Positions 47,334 through 56,527 of a DNA stretch of 64,000 nt are shown piece by piece. Below the pieces are notes generated by a model. It saw nothing but the letters and a program-made list of their open reading frames with translations, was not told where the DNA came from and made no database searches. Each line of letters opens with the position of its first letter. Position 1 is the first letter of the stretch. Source of the stretch: Saccharopolyspora erythraea (lineage in GTDB: Bacteria > Actinomycetota > Actinomycetes > Mycobacteriales > Pseudonocardiaceae); contig NZ_CP054839.1 in the NCBI RefSeq assembly GCF_018141105.1, positions 6,761,411-6,825,410 of the forward strand, written 5' to 3'. The translations under genes were made by a program, and so were the position numbers.

Positions 47334-47729
47334 GTGAACAGCAATCAGCGCGGTGAACTCGAGGAGCGCGGCGCGATCGGCTCGGTCTGGCAACCCGGCG
47401 AACCGGCCGAGGTCAGCGACCCCGGAGAGCACGAGGACGTCCGCGGGCGGCTGGCGGCCTACTCCGCGGGAATGCTCGACGGCGTCGAGTGGCTGACCGT
47501 GCGGACCCACGTCGCCGAGTGCGAGCTGTGCCGGTCGGAGCTGGCCCGCCCGGTGGTCTGGAACCGCGCGTCGCCGCAGCGCATCCTGCCCGCCGGCGTC
47601 GTGCACGTGGCGGGGCGTCCGGAGCGGGGCGCGGCGACCGCGCTGCGCAACCTGCCGCACTGGGCTGTGCTTTTCCTGGCCGCGCTGGTCGCCGGGGTCA
47701 TCACCTACGGCGCGACCCAGCCCTTCTGA
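47334..47729 (+). CDS. Anti-sigma-like zinc-finger membrane protein
   Basis: 131 residues. EDVRGRLAAYSAGMLDGVEWLTVRTHVAECELCRSEL contains the HxxxCxxC motif of ZAS anti-sigma domains, then a linker and a C-terminal membrane segment (WAVLFLAALVAGVITYGA). No sigma gene is adjacent. GTG at 47334 with GGGGTCGGA before it is preferred over GTG at 47286, which lacks any ribosome-binding site. Converges with smc, 3 bp between stops. Could be an anti-sigma or a redox-sensing relative. Confidence 0.65.
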   Translation: MNSNQRGELEERGAIGSVWQPGEPAEVSDPGEHEDVRGRLAAYSAGMLDGVEWLTVRTHVAECELCRSELARPVVWNRASPQRILPAGVVHVAGRPERGAATALRNLPHWAVLFLAALVAGVITYGATQPF

Positions 47730-47732
47730 CCG

Positions 47733-50700
47733 TCATCGCAGGGGATCGGCCGGAGCGGCGCCGAGTTCGCCCGGCTCGGATGATTCCGCGGGACCAGCGT
47801 CGGATTCGGCGGCCGTCCCATCGGATTCCACCGCAGCGACATCCGCAGGCCCGTCGGACTCCGCCGCAGCCACGTCGGCCGTCCCATCGGACTCCGCGGC
47901 GGTGACGTCGGATTCCTCCGCAGCGCTGTCGGATTCCTCGGCGTCGGCCGACGGCGACTCCACCGCCGTCGCGGGAGCCGCTTCGGCGGCATCATCGCTC
48001 TCCCCGCCCGCAGGCGCCGACGACTTGCCCGCCTTGCCAGCCCGCAGCCGCTGCGAGATCACGGTGGTGATGCCGTCGCCGCGCATGGTGACGCCGTAGA
48101 GGGCGTCGGCGATCTCCATCGTCGGCTTCTGGTGGGTGATGATGATCAGCTGCGAGGTCTCGCGCAGCAGGTCCAGCAGCGTGATCAGCCTGCGCAGGTT
48201 GGTGTCGTCCAGTGCCGCCTCGACCTCGTCGAGCACGTAGAACGGCGAGGGCCGGGCGCGGAAGATCGAGACCAGCATGGCCACCGCCGTCAGCGACTTC
48301 TCGCCACCGGAGAGCAGCGACAGCCGCTTGACCTTCTTGCCCGGCGGGCGGGCCTCGACCTCGACGCCGGTGGTGAGCAGGTCGTCGGGCTCGGTGAGCA
48401 CCAGCTTCCCGGCACCGCCGGGGAACAGCACGGTGAAGACCTTCTCGAACTCCGCGGCCACGTCGTGGAACGCCGAGCTGAAGACCTCCAGGATCTTCTC
48501 GTCGACCTCCTTGACCACGTCGAGCAGGTCGCGCCGGGTCGCCTTGAGGTCCTCCAGCTGGGTGGACAGGAACTTGTAGCGCTCCTCCAGCGCCGCGAAC
48601 TCCTCGAGCGCCAGCGGGTTCACCTTGCCCAGCAGCGAGAGGTCCTTCTCGGCGCGCTTGGCCCGCCGCTCCTGGGTGGACCGGTCGAAGGGCACCGGTG
48701 GCGGCTCACTGACCTGCTCGCCGCGCTCCTTGGCCGCCTCGTACTCGGCGATCTCGGCCGGGCTCGGCGGGACCGGAACGGTCGGCCCGTACTCGTCCAC
48801 CAAGTCGTCGAGACCGATGCCGAAGTCCTCGATGATCTTGACCTCGAGCTGCTCGATGCGCAGCCGCTGCTCGGCCCGCACCACCTCGTCGCGGTGCACC
48901 GCGTCGACGAGTTTCTCCAGCTCTCCGGAGAGCTCCCGCACCCGCGCCCGCACCGCACCGAGCGCCTGCTCGTGCTCGCTCTGCTGCGCCTGCGCGGTGT
49001 CGCGCTCCTGCGTCGCGCTCCGCAGCGACGCGGCGATGCGCTCGAGCGCCGTCTCGCTGCCCTCGACGACAGCCTTGGCCACCCGCGCGCCGCGCTCCCG
49101 CGCCCGGCGCGCGGCTTCGGCGCGCGCCCGCGCCTCGCGCTCGTGCCGCGCCGCGCGGCGGAGCTGGTCGGCGCGGCCCTGCACGGCGCGGGCCCGCTCC
49201 TCGGCGGTGCGCTGCCCGAGCCGGGCGTCCATCTCCTCCTGGCGGACGGCGGTCAGCTCGGCGTTGAGCCGGTCGCGCTCGCCGGTGTCGGGCTCGGCCT
49301 GCTCCTCCTGCTCGGACTTGACCGCGGCCAGCCGCTCCTCCAGGTCGGCGAGCTTGACCAGGGCGTCCTCGCGGGAGCGCTCGACGTTGGTGCGCTGGAC
49401 GCGCACGCGCTCGACCTCGCCGGTGGCGGAGCGAGCGGCCTTCTGCAGGCTGGAGAGGCGTTCGGTGCTGCGCGCGCGGCGGACCTTGGCCTCGTTTATC
49501 TGGTCCTTGATGGCCCGGACCTCGTCGCGCCGGGCCTCCTCCTCGGCTCGCGCGCCTTCCAGCGCGGCGGCGTGCTGTTCGAGCCTGCGCTCGGCGGCGG
49601 CCAGCTCGCTCTCCGCCTCGTCGACCGCGGCCTGCACCTCGATGACGCTCTGGCCGTCGGCGGATCCGCCGGTCGCCCAGTGCCCGCCGAGCACGTCGCC
49701 GGTGCTGGTGACCGCGCGGACCTCGGGATGCCTGCCGACCAGCTCGCGCGCGGTGGCCAGGTCGTCGACCACGGCCATCCGGTCGAGCACAGCGGTGACC
49801 GCGGGTTGCAGGCCGTCAGGGGCCCGCACCAGGTCGACCGCCCAGCGCGCGGAGCCGTCCAGCGCAGGCCACGCCGACCGGTCACCCTCCACAGTGGAGC
49901 CTCCGACCAGGACGCCCGCCTGGCCCGCGTCGTCGGAGCGCAGCAGCTCCAGGGCGGCCACCGCGTCGCCGACGCCGCTCACCGCGACCGCGTCGGCCAC
50001 CGCGCCGAGCGCCGCCGCCAGCGCGGCCTCCGCACCTGGCTCCACGGTCAGCAGCGCAGCGACGGAGCCGAGCAGGCCCGGCACCCGGTCCCCCGCGGCA
50101 AGCAGCGCGCCCGCGCCGTCCTTGCGGCGCAGCCCCATCGACAGCGCCTCCACGCGCGCCTTCCACGACGCGATCTCGCGCTCGGTGGCGCGCTCGGCGC
50201 GCACCAGCTCCTCGACGCGCGCCCGCGCCGCGTCGCGCGCCTCCGCGGCGGTCGCGCGCCGGTCCTCCAGACCCGCGTCGTCGGAGTCGTAGCCGTCGCT
50301 CTCCTCCTCCGCGTCGGCAACGGCGCGCTCGGCGACCTCGGCGCGCTCCTCCGCCTCGGCCAGCGAGGTGGACAGCCGCTCTATCTCGTCGGCGGTGGCG
50401 CCGGCCTTGCTGCGCATCGACTCGACCTGACCGGCCAGCCGCGCCGCGCCCTCCCTGCGGTCGGCGATGGCCCGGACCGCCGCCATGTGCGCCTGCTCGG
50501 CGGCCTTGAGCGAGGACTCCAGCTCCGAGCGGCGCCGCACGACCTCCGACAGCACCTCGCGGGCCCGCTCCATCTCCTCGCGCAGCTCGATCTCCTGCTC
50601 GGCGGCCTCCTCCGCCTCGGCCTCCAGCTGCTCCGGGTCGCGGCCGGTGCGCTGCTCGGCGGTCTGCGCGGTCAGGTGGCGGTGGCGTTCGGCGGCCAGC

Positions 50701-51614
50701 CGCAGCGTGCCGTGCAGCCGCTCCTCCAGCGCCGACAGCCGGTACCAGGTCTCCTGGGCGCGGGTGAGCCTCGGCGCGTCCGCGGCGAGGTTCTCCTCCA
50801 GCGTCTTCTCCTCCGACTGCGCGAACTGCAGAGCGCGCTCGACCTCGGCGCGCTTGGCCTTCGCGGTCTCCTGGTCGGCCTCGTCGCGCGCCAGTTCGGC
50901 GCGCGCGTTGACCAGGTCGTCGGCGATGAGACGCAGCCGCGCGTCGCGCAGGTCGGCCTGCACCGTCTGCGCCTTTCGGGCGATCTCGGCCTGCTTGCCC
51001 AGCGGTTTGAGCTGCCTGCGCAGCTCGCTGGTCAGGTCGGTCAGGCGGGTGAGGTTGGCCTGCATCGCGTCGAGCTTGCGCAGCGCCTTTTCCTTGCGCT
51101 TGCGGTGCTTCAGGACGCCCGCGGCCTCCTCGATCAGCCTGCGGTGCTCGTCGGGCTTTGCCTGCAGGATGTTCGCGAGCTGGCCCTGACCGACGATGAC
51201 GTGCATCTCGCGGCCGATACCGGAGTCCGACAGCAGTTCCTGCACGTCCATCAGCCGGCACGAGTTGCCGTTGATCTCGTACTCGCTGGCGCCGTCGCGG
51301 AACATCCGGCGGGTGATGGAGACCTCGGTGTACTCGATCGGCAGCGCGCCGTCGGAGTTGTCGATGGTCAGCGTGACCTCGGCGCGGCCCAGCGGGGCGC
51401 GGCCCGCGGTACCGGCGAAGATGACGTCCTCCATCTTGCCGCCGCGCAGGTCCTTGGCCCCCTGCTCTCCCATCACCCAGCGCAGCGCGTCGAGCACGTT
51501 GGACTTGCCGGAGCCGTTCGGGCCGACGACGCAGGTGATGCCGGGTTCGAAGCGCAGCGTGGTGGCCGATGCGAAGGACTTGAAACCCTTGAGGGTCAGG
51601 CTCTTCAGGTGCAC
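47733..51614 (-). CDS. smc: Chromosome partition protein SMC
   Basis: 1293 residues. N-terminal head MHLKSLTLKGFKSFA with Walker A GPNGSGKSNVLDALRWVMGEQGAK, two long coiled coils around a hinge (about residues 500-650; LLGSVAALLTVEPGAEAALAAALG, TSTGDVLGGHWATGG), then signature LSLLSGGEKSLTAVAMLVSIF and Walker B PFYVLDEVEAALDDTN. It organises chromosomes with ScpA/B. The last ~85 residues are an Asp/Glu/Ser/Ala tail with repeats of ESDGTADVAA, beyond the usual ~1200-residue end. GTG at 51614. Confidence 0.95.
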   Translation of the reverse strand: MHLKSLTLKGFKSFASATTLRFEPGITCVVGPNGSGKSNVLDALRWVMGEQGAKDLRGGKMEDVIFAGTAGRAPLGRAEVTLTIDNSDGALPIEYTEVSITRRMFRDGASEYEINGNSCRLMDVQELLSDSGIGREMHVIVGQGQLANILQAKPDEHRRLIEEAAGVLKHRKRKEKALRKLDAMQANLTRLTDLTSELRRQLKPLGKQAEIARKAQTVQADLRDARLRLIADDLVNARAELARDEADQETAKAKRAEVERALQFAQSEEKTLEENLAADAPRLTRAQETWYRLSALEERLHGTLRLAAERHRHLTAQTAEQRTGRDPEQLEAEAEEAAEQEIELREEMERAREVLSEVVRRRSELESSLKAAEQAHMAAVRAIADRREGAARLAGQVESMRSKAGATADEIERLSTSLAEAEERAEVAERAVADAEEESDGYDSDDAGLEDRRATAAEARDAARARVEELVRAERATEREIASWKARVEALSMGLRRKDGAGALLAAGDRVPGLLGSVAALLTVEPGAEAALAAALGAVADAVAVSGVGDAVAALELLRSDDAGQAGVLVGGSTVEGDRSAWPALDGSARWAVDLVRAPDGLQPAVTAVLDRMAVVDDLATARELVGRHPEVRAVTSTGDVLGGHWATGGSADGQSVIEVQAAVDEAESELAAAERRLEQHAAALEGARAEEEARRDEVRAIKDQINEAKVRRARSTERLSSLQKAARSATGEVERVRVQRTNVERSREDALVKLADLEERLAAVKSEQEEQAEPDTGERDRLNAELTAVRQEEMDARLGQRTAEERARAVQGRADQLRRAARHEREARARAEAARRARERGARVAKAVVEGSETALERIAASLRSATQERDTAQAQQSEHEQALGAVRARVRELSGELEKLVDAVHRDEVVRAEQRLRIEQLEVKIIEDFGIGLDDLVDEYGPTVPVPPSPAEIAEYEAAKERGEQVSEPPPVPFDRSTQERRAKRAEKDLSLLGKVNPLALEEFAALEERYKFLSTQLEDLKATRRDLLDVVKEVDEKILEVFSSAFHDVAAEFEKVFTVLFPGGAGKLVLTEPDDLLTTGVEVEARPPGKKVKRLSLLSGGEKSLTAVAMLVSIFRARPSPFYVLDEVEAALDDTNLRRLITLLDLLRETSQLIIITHQKPTMEIADALYGVTMRGDGITTVISQRLRAGKAGKSSAPAGGESDDAAEAAPATAVESPSADAEESDSAAEESDVTAAESDGTADVAAAESDGPADVAAVESDGTAAESDAGPAESSEPGELGAAPADPLR

Positions 51615-51719
51615 GGCTTCGATCGACCTTCCCGCATGTCAGGCGCCCGTTCGGCGCTACCACGTCCGGAGGAGCCTACCCGCGAACGCGCTCTCGACCC
51701 CGCAGAACCGCTCGTGTTC

Positions 51720-52004
51720 TCAGCGCTCCACGAATCCGGTCAAGCCGCCTTTCGGCTCCGACCACTGCTCCGCGACGTGGTCGACGTCGCCGGGGGTGTC
51801 CGGCGAGCGCAGAGCCTCCAGCAGCCGTTCGCACGACTCGCGCGGTCCTTCGGCGACCACTTCCACCCGGTTGCCCGGCAGGTTGGTCGCGCTGCCGGCG
51901 AGTCCCAGCTCCAGCGCCCTGGCCCGGGTCCACCAGCGGAACCCGACGCCCTGCACCCTGCCGTGCACCCATGCCGTCAGCCGTGCCTGCTGTGCGTCCG
52001 TCAC
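51720..52004 (-). CDS. acyP: Acylphosphatase
   Basis: 94 residues with the acylphosphatase signature [48 protein letters not shown], including the catalytic Arg in VQGVGFR and Asn in ATNLPGN. Hydrolyses acyl phosphates. GTG at 52004. It lies 105 bp before smc, on the same strand, a common actinobacterial pairing. Confidence 0.92.
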   Translation of the reverse strand: MTDAQQARLTAWVHGRVQGVGFRWWTRARALELGLAGSATNLPGNRVEVVAEGPRESCERLLEALRSPDTPGDVDHVAEQWSEPKGGLTGFVER

Positions 52005-52171
52005 GGCCGACCATGATGCCGCACCGGCCCGCCGCTCTACCTGCCAGGGTGGTACGGACCTGCGGAAACGCCCGCACCCGGCGGTCGGGCGGGGACGGGG
52101 TTGCGGCGATCAGTACGGTATCCGTTGCCAACGCGGGGTTTTGCGCAGATCCGAGGAGAGCAGGACAGGCG

Positions 52172-52696
52172 ATGGACCCGATACCGCTGGAAGACCCGGA
52201 CGCCCGCCCGAAACGCCTGGTGGTGCTGGCGACCTCCGGGATGGTGATCGCCACCGGCTTCGCCACGATCGCGGCGATGGCCTTCGGCAGTCAGCGCCAC
52301 ACCGACGCGACACCGGACATCGTGCTCGACCCGACGTCGTCGCGCGCTCCCTCGCTCACCTGGACCACGCCGCCGCCGATGCTCCCGCCGCCGCTGACCA
52401 GTTCGGACGTCGTGTCGAGCACCTCCGGCAGCGAAGACCCGACCTCGTCAACGACGTCGTCGACCTCCCCGGACGCTCCCGGCCTGCCGAGCAGTCCCGG
52501 CGATCCGGTGCCACCGCCTCCGGGAACGCGTCCGACCGAGACCATTCCGACGACGACGCCCACCTCGAACGACCCGCCGCCGACCACCACGACCTCGAAC
52601 GACCCGCCGCCGCCAACGACTTCCCACGAGCCGACCACCAGCTCGCACACCGGCCCGAACACCACTAACACCGGGCCGAGCAGCGCGACCGGCTGA
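52172..52696 (+). CDS. Ser/Thr/Pro-rich membrane-anchored protein
   Basis: 174 residues. A short cytoplasmic start (MDPIPLEDPDARPKR), one membrane segment (LVVLATSGMVIATGFATIAAMAF) and a ~120-residue Ser/Thr/Pro tail with repeated TSNDPPPTTTT-type units, likely exposed outside and possibly glycosylated. No domain. ATG at 52172 with AGGACAGG upstream. Its stop shares one base with the next gene's start. Confidence 0.65.
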   Translation: MDPIPLEDPDARPKRLVVLATSGMVIATGFATIAAMAFGSQRHTDATPDIVLDPTSSRAPSLTWTTPPPMLPPPLTSSDVVSSTSGSEDPTSSTTSSTSPDAPGLPSSPGDPVPPPPGTRPTETIPTTTPTSNDPPPTTTTSNDPPPPTTSHEPTTSSHTGPNTTNTGPSSATG

Positions 52697-52884
52697 TGGG
52701 ACTCGCGATCCACGCCTGCCGGTCGCTGTGCTCCTGGCACCGCACGCCCGCGACCCTGGACGGGCTGCCGCTGCTGGCGTGCCGGGGATGCGGCTCGCAG
52801 TGGGTGCGCAGCGAGCTGTGGACGCCGATCGACCACACCGGACGGATTCCCGACGAGGTCCGCGAAGAGGCCGCCAAGCGGTAG
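52696..52884 (+). CDS. Small cysteine-rich protein
   Basis: 62 residues: MGLAIHACRSLCSWH, then LLACRGCGSQWVRSELWTPIDH. Two Cys pairs (CRSLC, CRGC) suggest a zinc ribbon. ATG overlaps the stop of the Ser/Thr/Pro-rich gene by one base, the best support that it is real. Function unknown. Confidence 0.5.
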   Translation: MGLAIHACRSLCSWHRTPATLDGLPLLACRGCGSQWVRSELWTPIDHTGRIPDEVREEAAKR

Positions 52885-52888
52885 CGCC

Positions 52889-54223
52889 TCAGATGTCCAG
52901 GACGCAGTCCACTGCATTTTGCGGTGGCGGTAGTTGCCCGGTTTCCAGGTCCTCCATGAGGTGCACGTCGGCGTGCATCTCCGAGACCCGACGGCCGACT
53001 TCGTCGAAGACCCGCCAGCGGCGGCGCAACCAGCCGCCGGGCAGGTGCGGGTGCCGGAAGGTCAGCCGGACCCGCAGGTCGGGCCACTCACCTTCGAGTT
53101 CGCTGCGGGCATCGGACAGGTGCAGGTATCTCCCGGCGTCTTCGAACCGGGCGCGTTCCGTCTCGGCGTGCGCCGCGGCCTCGCCGGCGTCGAAGCCGAC
53201 GAGCGGCCAGCAGCGGTCCGCGATGTCGATGCTTCCGACCTGGGATACGGCGTTGACCTGTCCGGTCACCGGATCGATGCGCAGCAGTTCTCGAAGCCGG
53301 TTTCGCTGGACCACCACCCACAGGAACCCGCCGCACTCGACCGCGGCGTGCAACAGCCCGGCACCCAGGTCGACACGGAGGCGTTCGGCGCCGGACTCCG
53401 GATCGTGGCCGGTCGCCACGATCGGGTAGCTGCCGCCTTCCGGCTGTTCCAGGACTCGCCCGACGGCCCAGCGCAGCCCGCCTGCGGGCAGCCCGTCGCT
53501 GGAGACCGAGTCCGTGTCGTGCCAGGCCAGCCACTGGCCCGCACCACCGTGGCTCCAGGGCGGTGGTTCCAGGTCCGGTTCGCGCTTCTCGTGCTGCTCG
53601 TACTCGATGCGGTCCGGCAACGGTTCGGTAAGACGCAGGTCTTCGACGTGGTAGTCGCAAGTCCAGCCGGTGGCCGTGCGCGGGTCGCCCATCGGTGCGG
53701 CCGTGGGCGGCTTTCCGTGCACCCGCAGGTACATCCCGTCGGTCCGGAGCGTCACGGACTCGGTGGGGCGGTCGACCGCGATAGTGCGAGTGCCGCCGTC
53801 CTCCGCCACGACGACGAGCCGGCCTTCGGGCATCGGCGGCGGTACCGGCGCCACGCCCGGCCCTCCGGGCCTGCCCGGGTCCGGAGAGCGCGAGTCCACG
53901 CACCAGGCCGCTCCGCGGCCGACCGCGACCAGGTCGGCCCCGTCCGGATCGGCGACCTGGCGCAGACCGCCCTCGTCGACGCGGCCGATCGGACCACCCG
54001 GACCCTGCTGGACCCACAGGCGGTGGTGGTCGGTGACGACCCGGGTGGCGGTCCCCGGCGCGGGCGGCGGCAGCTCGCGCCAGTCCACGACGGCGCGCAC
54101 CGCCGCGGTGTCCGGAGCCATCAGTGCGGCGACCGGCTGGAACTCGTCGAGCACCCCCAGCAGGCCGTCCAGCGGCACGAGGTGGCCGGGACGGAGAAAA
54201 CGCTTGTTCCGCAACGAAAGCAC
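52889..54223 (-). CDS. Hypothetical protein, probably beta-propeller-like
   Basis: 444 residues, no signal peptide or membrane segment. The sequence is rich in strand-forming pieces with regularly spaced Trp/Val/Gly (RLWVQQGPGG, GAAWCVDSRSPD, GRLVVVAEDGG, FLWVVVQRN), suggesting a repeated-blade fold. No family recognised. GTG at 54223, weak ribosome-binding site. Converges with the Cys-rich gene, 4 bp between stops. Confidence 0.65.
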   Translation of the reverse strand: MLSLRNKRFLRPGHLVPLDGLLGVLDEFQPVAALMAPDTAAVRAVVDWRELPPPAPGTATRVVTDHHRLWVQQGPGGPIGRVDEGGLRQVADPDGADLVAVGRGAAWCVDSRSPDPGRPGGPGVAPVPPPMPEGRLVVVAEDGGTRTIAVDRPTESVTLRTDGMYLRVHGKPPTAAPMGDPRTATGWTCDYHVEDLRLTEPLPDRIEYEQHEKREPDLEPPPWSHGGAGQWLAWHDTDSVSSDGLPAGGLRWAVGRVLEQPEGGSYPIVATGHDPESGAERLRVDLGAGLLHAAVECGGFLWVVVQRNRLRELLRIDPVTGQVNAVSQVGSIDIADRCWPLVGFDAGEAAAHAETERARFEDAGRYLHLSDARSELEGEWPDLRVRLTFRHPHLPGGWLRRRWRVFDEVGRRVSEMHADVHLMEDLETGQLPPPQNAVDCVLDI

Positions 54224-54251
54224 CCCCGCACTCGACGTACCGGAGGACGAA

Positions 54252-54314
54252 GCCTCCGGGCGCGGGGCCGGAGGCTATCGGAGGGCGCGAACCCGCCGCA
54301 GGCGGTTTTCGCTC
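54252..54314 (-). terminator. Hairpins downstream of the sugar-kinase-like gene
   Basis: GCCTCCGG (54252-54259) pairs with 54268-54275. A second stem near 54288-54313 (GCGAACCCGCC with GGCGGTTTTCGC, one mismatch) lies closer to the gene end. Together they can end the porter-kinase transcript. Confidence 0.5.
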
Positions 54315-54342
54315 CCGAAGAGCGGTCGGCTGAGGACTCCGC

Positions 54343-54966
54343 CTACTCCGGGTCCCCGTCGACGACCAGGTCGGCGCGGACGCGGGTCGGCGAGACCAGC
54401 TCGGCGTTGTGCTCGTCGCTGCGGTGCACCCATTCCCGCGCCTGCGCGGGCGACTTGCCGTAGCGGACGTGGCGGGCGACCAGCCGGTCGACGCGGACCT
54501 GGTCGTCGGGGGCGAGGAACCACGCCTCGTCGAGCAGGTCCCGCACCGCCGCCCACGGCCCGCGGTCCAGCAGCAGGTAGTTGCCCTCGGTGATCACCAG
54601 CGGAACCTCCGGCCCGATGGCGATCGCCCCGGCATAGGACTCCTCCACCTCGCGGTGGAACTCCGGCGCGTAGACGGCGTCGCCGCCGGGTTCGCGCAGC
54701 CGTCGCAGCAGCGCGACGTAGCCCGCCGCGTCGAAGGTGTCGGGCGCACCCTTGCGGTCGCGGCGACCGAGGCGCCGCAGTTCGGCCTCCGCGAGGTGGA
54801 AGCCGTCCATGGGCACCAGCACGGCCGCCGGGCCGAGCTCGCGCAGCACCGCCTCGGCGACCGTCCCCTTGCCCGAGCCCGGCGGTCCGGTGATGCCGAG
54901 CACGCGCCGCTGTCCGGTTTCGGCCAGGGCTCGCGCCCGCTTCACCAGATCGTCGAGCCGGATCAT
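54343..54966 (-). CDS. P-loop small-molecule kinase (uridine-kinase/PanK-like family)
   Basis: 207 residues: Walker A ITGPPGSGKGTVAEAVL, MDGFHLAEAELRR, PDTFDAAGYVALLRRLR, APEFHREVEES and VITEGNYLLLDRGPW, the pattern of nucleoside/pantothenate-kinase-like proteins that also includes FrcK of fructose-uptake operons. ATG directly abuts the stop of the sugar porter gene, so a sugar substrate is the natural guess; proof is lacking. Confidence 0.82.
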   Translation of the reverse strand: MIRLDDLVKRARALAETGQRRVLGITGPPGSGKGTVAEAVLRELGPAAVLVPMDGFHLAEAELRRLGRRDRKGAPDTFDAAGYVALLRRLREPGGDAVYAPEFHREVEESYAGAIAIGPEVPLVITEGNYLLLDRGPWAAVRDLLDEAWFLAPDDQVRVDRLVARHVRYGKSPAQAREWVHRSDEHNAELVSPTRVRADLVVDGDPE

Positions 54967-56346
54967 CTACTCGCCCTTCCGCCCGCCGCGAAGCGACATC
55001 TCGATGTCCTCCAGGCTACGGCCCTTGGTCTCGGGCAGCTTGCGGTAGAGGTAGATCATGCCCGCCAGGCCGAGCACGCCGTAGAGCCAGAACAGGCCGG
55101 TGGCGGTGAACGCCTGGATGAGGGTGAGCACCGAGATCGAGATGAGGAAGTCCAGGCCCCAGTGGGTCACGGTGCCCACGCCCGCGGCCTTGCCGCGGAC
55201 CGCGGTCGGGAAGACCTCGCTGTTGATCAGCCAGATCGCCAGGCCGAGGCTGGCGGCGAAGGCCGCCTCGTAGACCATCAGGCCGATCGTCAGCAGCGTG
55301 CCGAGCCCCTGGACGCTGGGCAGCAGGTAGAGCGCGCCGAGGCCGAACAGCACCGCGATGACCACGCCGGTACCGCCGATGAGCAGCGGGCGGCGGCCGA
55401 CCTTGTCGATGAGCAGCAGCGCGATCGCGGTGAAGACCATGTTGGTCGCGCCGATGCCGACCGAGGACAGGATCGCCGCCGAGTCGCCGAGCCCGGCCTG
55501 CTTGAGGATGGTCGGCGCGTAGTAGATGACGGCGTTGACGCCGACGAGTTGGTTGGTGGCCGCGACGGCGACGCCGAGCAGCACGGCCGGGCGCAGCCGG
55601 GGCCGGAACAGGTCGCGGTAGGAGAAGCGGCTCTCCTCGCGCATCGTCGCCGACATCTCGGCCAGCTCGGCTTCGGCCTCCTCGGGGCCGCGGGTGCGCA
55701 GCAGCACCTGCTTCGCCTCCTCGGTGCGGCCCTTGGCGAGCAGCCAGCGTGGGCTCTCGCTGAGCATCGACAGCCCGACCAGCATCGCCACCGACGGCAC
55801 CACGGCCAGCCCCAGCATCCAGCGCCAGCCGCCGCTCTCGGCGAAGGCGTAGCCGACCAGGTACGACACGAAGATGCCGATGGTGATCATGAGCTGGTTC
55901 AGCGACACCAGCCTGCCGCGGGTCGCGGGCGGCGCGATCTCGGCGATGTAGGTCGGCACCACCAGCGAGCTGGTGCCGATGGCCAGACCGAGCAGCACCC
56001 GGGCCACGATCAGGACCGCGGTGCCGGTGGCCAGCGCGGAGAGCAGCGCGCCGACGGTGAACACCGCCGACACCATCAGCAGGGTGCGCTTGCGGCCGGC
56101 GCGGTCGACCACGGGGCCGCCGCCGACGGAGCCGGCGATGGCGCCGAGCAGCAGGGACGCGACCACGATCTGCTGCATGCCCTCGCTGAGCTGGAAGGCA
56201 GGAGCGATGTAGAGCAGCGCGGCGGAGATGACGCCGGTGTCGTAGCCGAAGAGCAGGCCGCCGAGGGCGGCGATGGCGGAGGCGCCGACGACCGTGGCGC
56301 GACCGCGCTGTTCAGGTCTGGAGGGGCTGAGCTGTGCGGTGCTCAT
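54967..56346 (-). CDS. Sugar porter family MFS transporter
   Basis: 459 residues, twelve membrane segments. Sugar-porter signatures are all present: GGLLFGYDTGVISAAL, DRAGRKRTLL, ESPRWLLAKGR, QLVGVNAVIYYAPTI, DKVGRRPLLI and the C-terminal PETKGRSLEDIE. It is a proton-coupled hexose/pentose importer of the GalP/XylE/GlcP type. Divergent from the LacI-type repressor gene with a palindromic operator between, and followed by the kinase gene with no gap. Confidence 0.92.
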   Translation of the reverse strand: MSTAQLSPSRPEQRGRATVVGASAIAALGGLLFGYDTGVISAALLYIAPAFQLSEGMQQIVVASLLLGAIAGSVGGGPVVDRAGRKRTLLMVSAVFTVGALLSALATGTAVLIVARVLLGLAIGTSSLVVPTYIAEIAPPATRGRLVSLNQLMITIGIFVSYLVGYAFAESGGWRWMLGLAVVPSVAMLVGLSMLSESPRWLLAKGRTEEAKQVLLRTRGPEEAEAELAEMSATMREESRFSYRDLFRPRLRPAVLLGVAVAATNQLVGVNAVIYYAPTILKQAGLGDSAAILSSVGIGATNMVFTAIALLLIDKVGRRPLLIGGTGVVIAVLFGLGALYLLPSVQGLGTLLTIGLMVYEAAFAASLGLAIWLINSEVFPTAVRGKAAGVGTVTHWGLDFLISISVLTLIQAFTATGLFWLYGVLGLAGMIYLYRKLPETKGRSLEDIEMSLRGGRKGE

Positions 56347-56460
56347 CTGGGGTGCCTTCCTGGCCCGGGCGGCATCGCCCGTTGTCGGTCGGCGCCGTCG
56401 CCGCGGGGCGGGACGTCAAGCGCCTTGGTCTGCGAGTGAGCGGAACCGTAAAACGAAGTT

Positions 56461-56480
56461 AAGCGCTTGCGCAAGCGCTT
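56461..56480. promoter_or_regulatory. LacI-type operator (perfect 20-bp palindrome)
   Basis: AAGCGCTTGCGCAAGCGCTT is a perfect palindrome in the divergent spacer of the sugar porter and lacI-type genes. LacI-family operators have a central CG flanked by A/T-rich arms such as AAGCGCTT, present here twice. A weaker CAAGCGCCTTGG lies at 56417-56428. It can control both directions. Confidence 0.8.
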
Positions 56481-56527
56481 GCCTGATACTCTTCGCGGCA
56501 CAGCCGGGACTCGAAGGGGAGCAGGCG

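Noticed and set aside
48132..52016. 1294-codon open frame opposite smc
   Set aside because: Reverse-strand shadow of smc codon usage; Leu/Arg/Gly/Val-rich, no start signal, no domain.
51971..52171. N-terminal extension of the Ser/Thr/Pro-rich protein
   Set aside because: It would overlap the acylphosphatase start on the other strand and lacks a ribosome-binding site, whereas ATG 52172 precedes a good membrane anchor.
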